DNA of 6,542 nt from Syntrophomonadaceae bacterium (GTDB lineage Bacteria; Bacillota; Ch66; Ch109), in NCBI GenBank assembly GCA_012512295.1, contig JAAZDI010000250.1, forward strand, positions 1-6,542, read 5' to 3'. The position numbers and the translations under genes were made by a program. The notes under the pieces are model-generated. The model had not been told where the DNA came from. It saw only the letters and a program-made list of their open reading frames with translations, and made no database searches. Shown piece after piece: positions 5,332 to 6,542 of this stretch (the first letter of the stretch is position 1; each line of letters opens with the position of its first letter).

Positions 5332-5393
5332 CCTATTTTTATTAAAATTTCACCACGTTATAACAGACATCCGTAGGGTTTGATTATCCTAAA

Positions 5394-5426
5394 TTATCCA
5401 CTATTCTATCCACTATTTTATCAACA
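5394..5426 (+). other. DnaA box cluster 2 (three tandem nonamers, 12-base pitch)
   Basis: TTATCCACT (5394-5402), CTATCCACT (5406-5414) and TTATCAACA (5418-5426) have one, two and one mismatches to TTATCCACA. All point the same way, again with 3 bases between them. The pitch is slightly over one helical turn, so neighbouring DnaA molecules could bind along one face. The cluster ends 66 bases before the dnaA start. Confidence 0.7.
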
Positions 5427-5477
5427 TAAACCCGGTTTCCTTCTTAATACTTTGGCTATTTTTTTTTGGTTATTTTT

Positions 5478-5484
5478 GGGAGGT
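5478..5484 (+). promoter_or_regulatory. dnaA ribosome-binding site
   Basis: GGGAGGT lies 8 bases before the ATG at 5493 and follows a T-rich tract that includes nine consecutive T at 5459-5467. This strong site fixes the dnaA start. Confidence 0.85.
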
Positions 5485-5492
5485 TCAGTTGA

Positions 5493-6542
5493 ATGTTTAA
5501 ACCTAATCTTGCCCACCTTTGGAAACAAACTATTATCCTCGCTCAAGAAGAATTGAGTCAGCCTAGTCTGGATGCCTGGCTTAAATCAATTAATCCAACT
5601 AGTTTTCAAGATGACACCATTATCTTGAGCGTTCCGAATGTTTTTGCCAAAGATTGGATTGAAAACCGGTATATTGGCTTATTACAAGAGAAAATTGAGT
5701 TTTTACTTGGCCGAAAAATTAATCTTCGTTTAACTACATCTAATGATGCTGATATTGAATGGACCCCACCGCGGCTAGAAGAACTACCAATATCCACGCT
5801 TAATCCGAAATATGTCTTCGATACTTTTGTGGTCGGCAATAGTAACCGCTTTGCCCATGCCGCCGCCCTGGCTGTATCAGAAGTACCGGCTAAAGCCTAT
5901 AATCCTCTTTTTATTTATGGTGGTGTTGGCCTGGGCAAAACTCATTTGATGCATGCGATTGGCCATCATATATTAGCCCAATCTACCGGCTTAAAAGTTG
6001 TTTATGTTACGTCGGAAACCTTTACGAATGATTTAATTAATGCCATAAAAGATGACAAAACCACCGAATTTAGAATGACTTATCGCAACGCTGACGTTCT
6101 ATTAATAGATGATATTCAATTTCTCAAAGAAAAAGAGCGCACTCAAGAAGAATTTTTCCATACCTTCAATGCCCTGCATCAAGCTGATAAACAGGTCGTT
6201 ATTTCAAGTGATCGTCCGCCTAAAGATCTTTCCACGCTCGAGGATCGGCTGCGTTCACGTTTTGAGTGGGGGCTAATCACCGATATTCAGCCACCTGATC
6301 TCGAGACCCGGATTGCGATACTACGTAAAAAAGCGCAATTGGAAAATCTTCAATTACCGGATGAAGTTAATATTTATATTGCTCATCTTATTCAAACTAA
6401 TATCAGAGAACTTGAAGGAGCCCTGACCCGCGTCGTTGCTTATGCTACTGTTCATGGACTGCCCATTACCGAAGAACTGGCCATGCATTGCTTAAAGGAT
6501 ATTGTCTCCCCGGTTCGGCCAAAACCGATAACAGTACCCTTA
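5493..6542 (+). CDS. dnaA: DnaA, chromosomal replication initiator ATPase; 3' part cut by window edge
   Basis: AAA+ ATPase that binds DnaA boxes, oligomerises and opens the origin. 350 codons are present, open to the right edge; the family has about 440-460, so the helix-turn-helix DNA-binding domain IV is outside. Domain I (about 1-80) includes LWKQTIILAQEELSQPSLDAWL; the linker is short (about 81-103). The AAA+ core starts near NPKYVFDTFVVGNSNRFAHAAA (104-125). Walker A is GGVGLGKTH (143-151), Walker B VLLIDDIQF (202-210), followed by KERTQEEFFHTFNALH. Sensor I is VISSDRPP (236-243), the arginine-finger segment DRLRSRF (251-257) and sensor II NIRELEGAL (303-311). All catalytic motifs are intact. 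It diverges from rpmH across oriC and is probably self-repressed through DnaA boxes. Confidence 0.98.
   Translation, partial: MFKPNLAHLWKQTIILAQEELSQPSLDAWLKSINPTSFQDDTIILSVPNVFAKDWIENRYIGLLQEKIEFLLGRKINLRLTTSNDADIEWTPPRLEELPISTLNPKYVFDTFVVGNSNRFAHAAALAVSEVPAKAYNPLFIYGGVGLGKTHLMHAIGHHILAQSTGLKVVYVTSETFTNDLINAIKDDKTTEFRMTYRNADVLLIDDIQFLKEKERTQEEFFHTFNALHQADKQVVISSDRPPKDLSTLEDRLRSRFEWGLITDIQPPDLETRIAILRKKAQLENLQLPDEVNIYIAHLIQTNIRELEGALTRVVAYATVHGLPITEELAMHCLKDIVSPVRPKPITVPL

Larger units (their letters stand above)
5061..5426. other. oriC region upstream of dnaA (DnaA-box part)
   Basis: This gene-free AT-rich spacer between the divergent rpmH and dnaA genes contains DnaA-box nonamers at 5061, 5222, 5299, 5311, 5323, 5394, 5406 and 5418. 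Flanking genes diverge from it, as expected at a Bacillota origin. Other elements are a 17-pair imperfect palindrome at 5155-5199, a palindrome TAACGTTA at 5263-5270, and two copies of CACCACGTTA (5110-5119, 5351-5360). I see no clear DnaA-trio array or GC-rich anchor; the unwinding element may lie after dnaA, outside the window. Confidence 0.85.

Noticed and set aside
5384..5392. Additional DnaA boxes such as TTATCCTAA (5384) and TTATCCCTT (5284)
   Set aside because: They have two to three mismatches in the second half and do not fit the 12-base pitch of the clusters.
5428..5438. Dyad AAACC-C-GGTTT as a hairpin or terminator before dnaA
   Set aside because: A one-base loop cannot fold, and the T-run is over 20 bases away; at most a short protein-binding dyad.
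5427..5477. Unwinding element with DnaA-trios between the boxes and dnaA
   Set aside because: The stretch is T-rich, but I see no repeated trinucleotide array beside a box; in related bacteria this element lies downstream of dnaA.
5606..5839. Minus-strand open frame of 77 codons inside dnaA
   Set aside because: It is antisense to conserved DnaA domains and has no family features; a shadow of dnaA.

Overview
The window is the chromosomal replication-origin region of a bacterium, almost certainly a member of the Bacillota and probably of clostridial type. The evidence is the gene order mnmG-mnmE-jag-yidC-yidD-rnpA-rpmH, then an AT-rich intergenic origin, then dnaA pointing the other way. Each protein is recognisable from its own motifs. 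The short YidC without a lipoprotein signal peptide fits Clostridia better than Bacillus. I cannot name a genus.

Layout: the minus-strand block (1-4952) diverges from dnaA (5493 to the right edge), so all genes read away from the origin and with replication. From the origin leftwards: rpmH (L34) with a perfect-consensus promoter and a terminator just after its stop; rnpA (RNase P protein); yidD, overlapping or abutting rnpA and ending in an A/T-rich terminator-like hairpin; a 242-base gap with an unassigned, very strong ribosome-binding site; yidC overlapping jag; a hairpin after jag; then mnmE and mnmG, 5 bases apart, with mnmG cut by the left edge. dnaA is cut by the right edge and lacks its DNA-binding domain IV here.

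The origin spacer (about 4953-5492) holds two triplets of DnaA boxes, each on an exact 12-base pitch, a further box over a good candidate dnaA promoter, a box-like site just upstream of the rpmH promoter, and a long imperfect palindrome. The unwinding element is not evident and, as in Bacillus subtilis, may lie past dnaA outside the window.

Functionally, rpmH, rnpA, yidD, yidC and jag serve ribosome and tRNA maturation, membrane protein insertion and RNA binding. MnmE and MnmG together modify the tRNA wobble uridine. DnaA starts replication and probably controls its own promoter. I see no mobile element, CRISPR array, tRNA, rRNA or novel multi-gene system. The points of interest are regulatory: terminators between genes, unusual start codons, the yidC leader and the geometry of the DnaA boxes.
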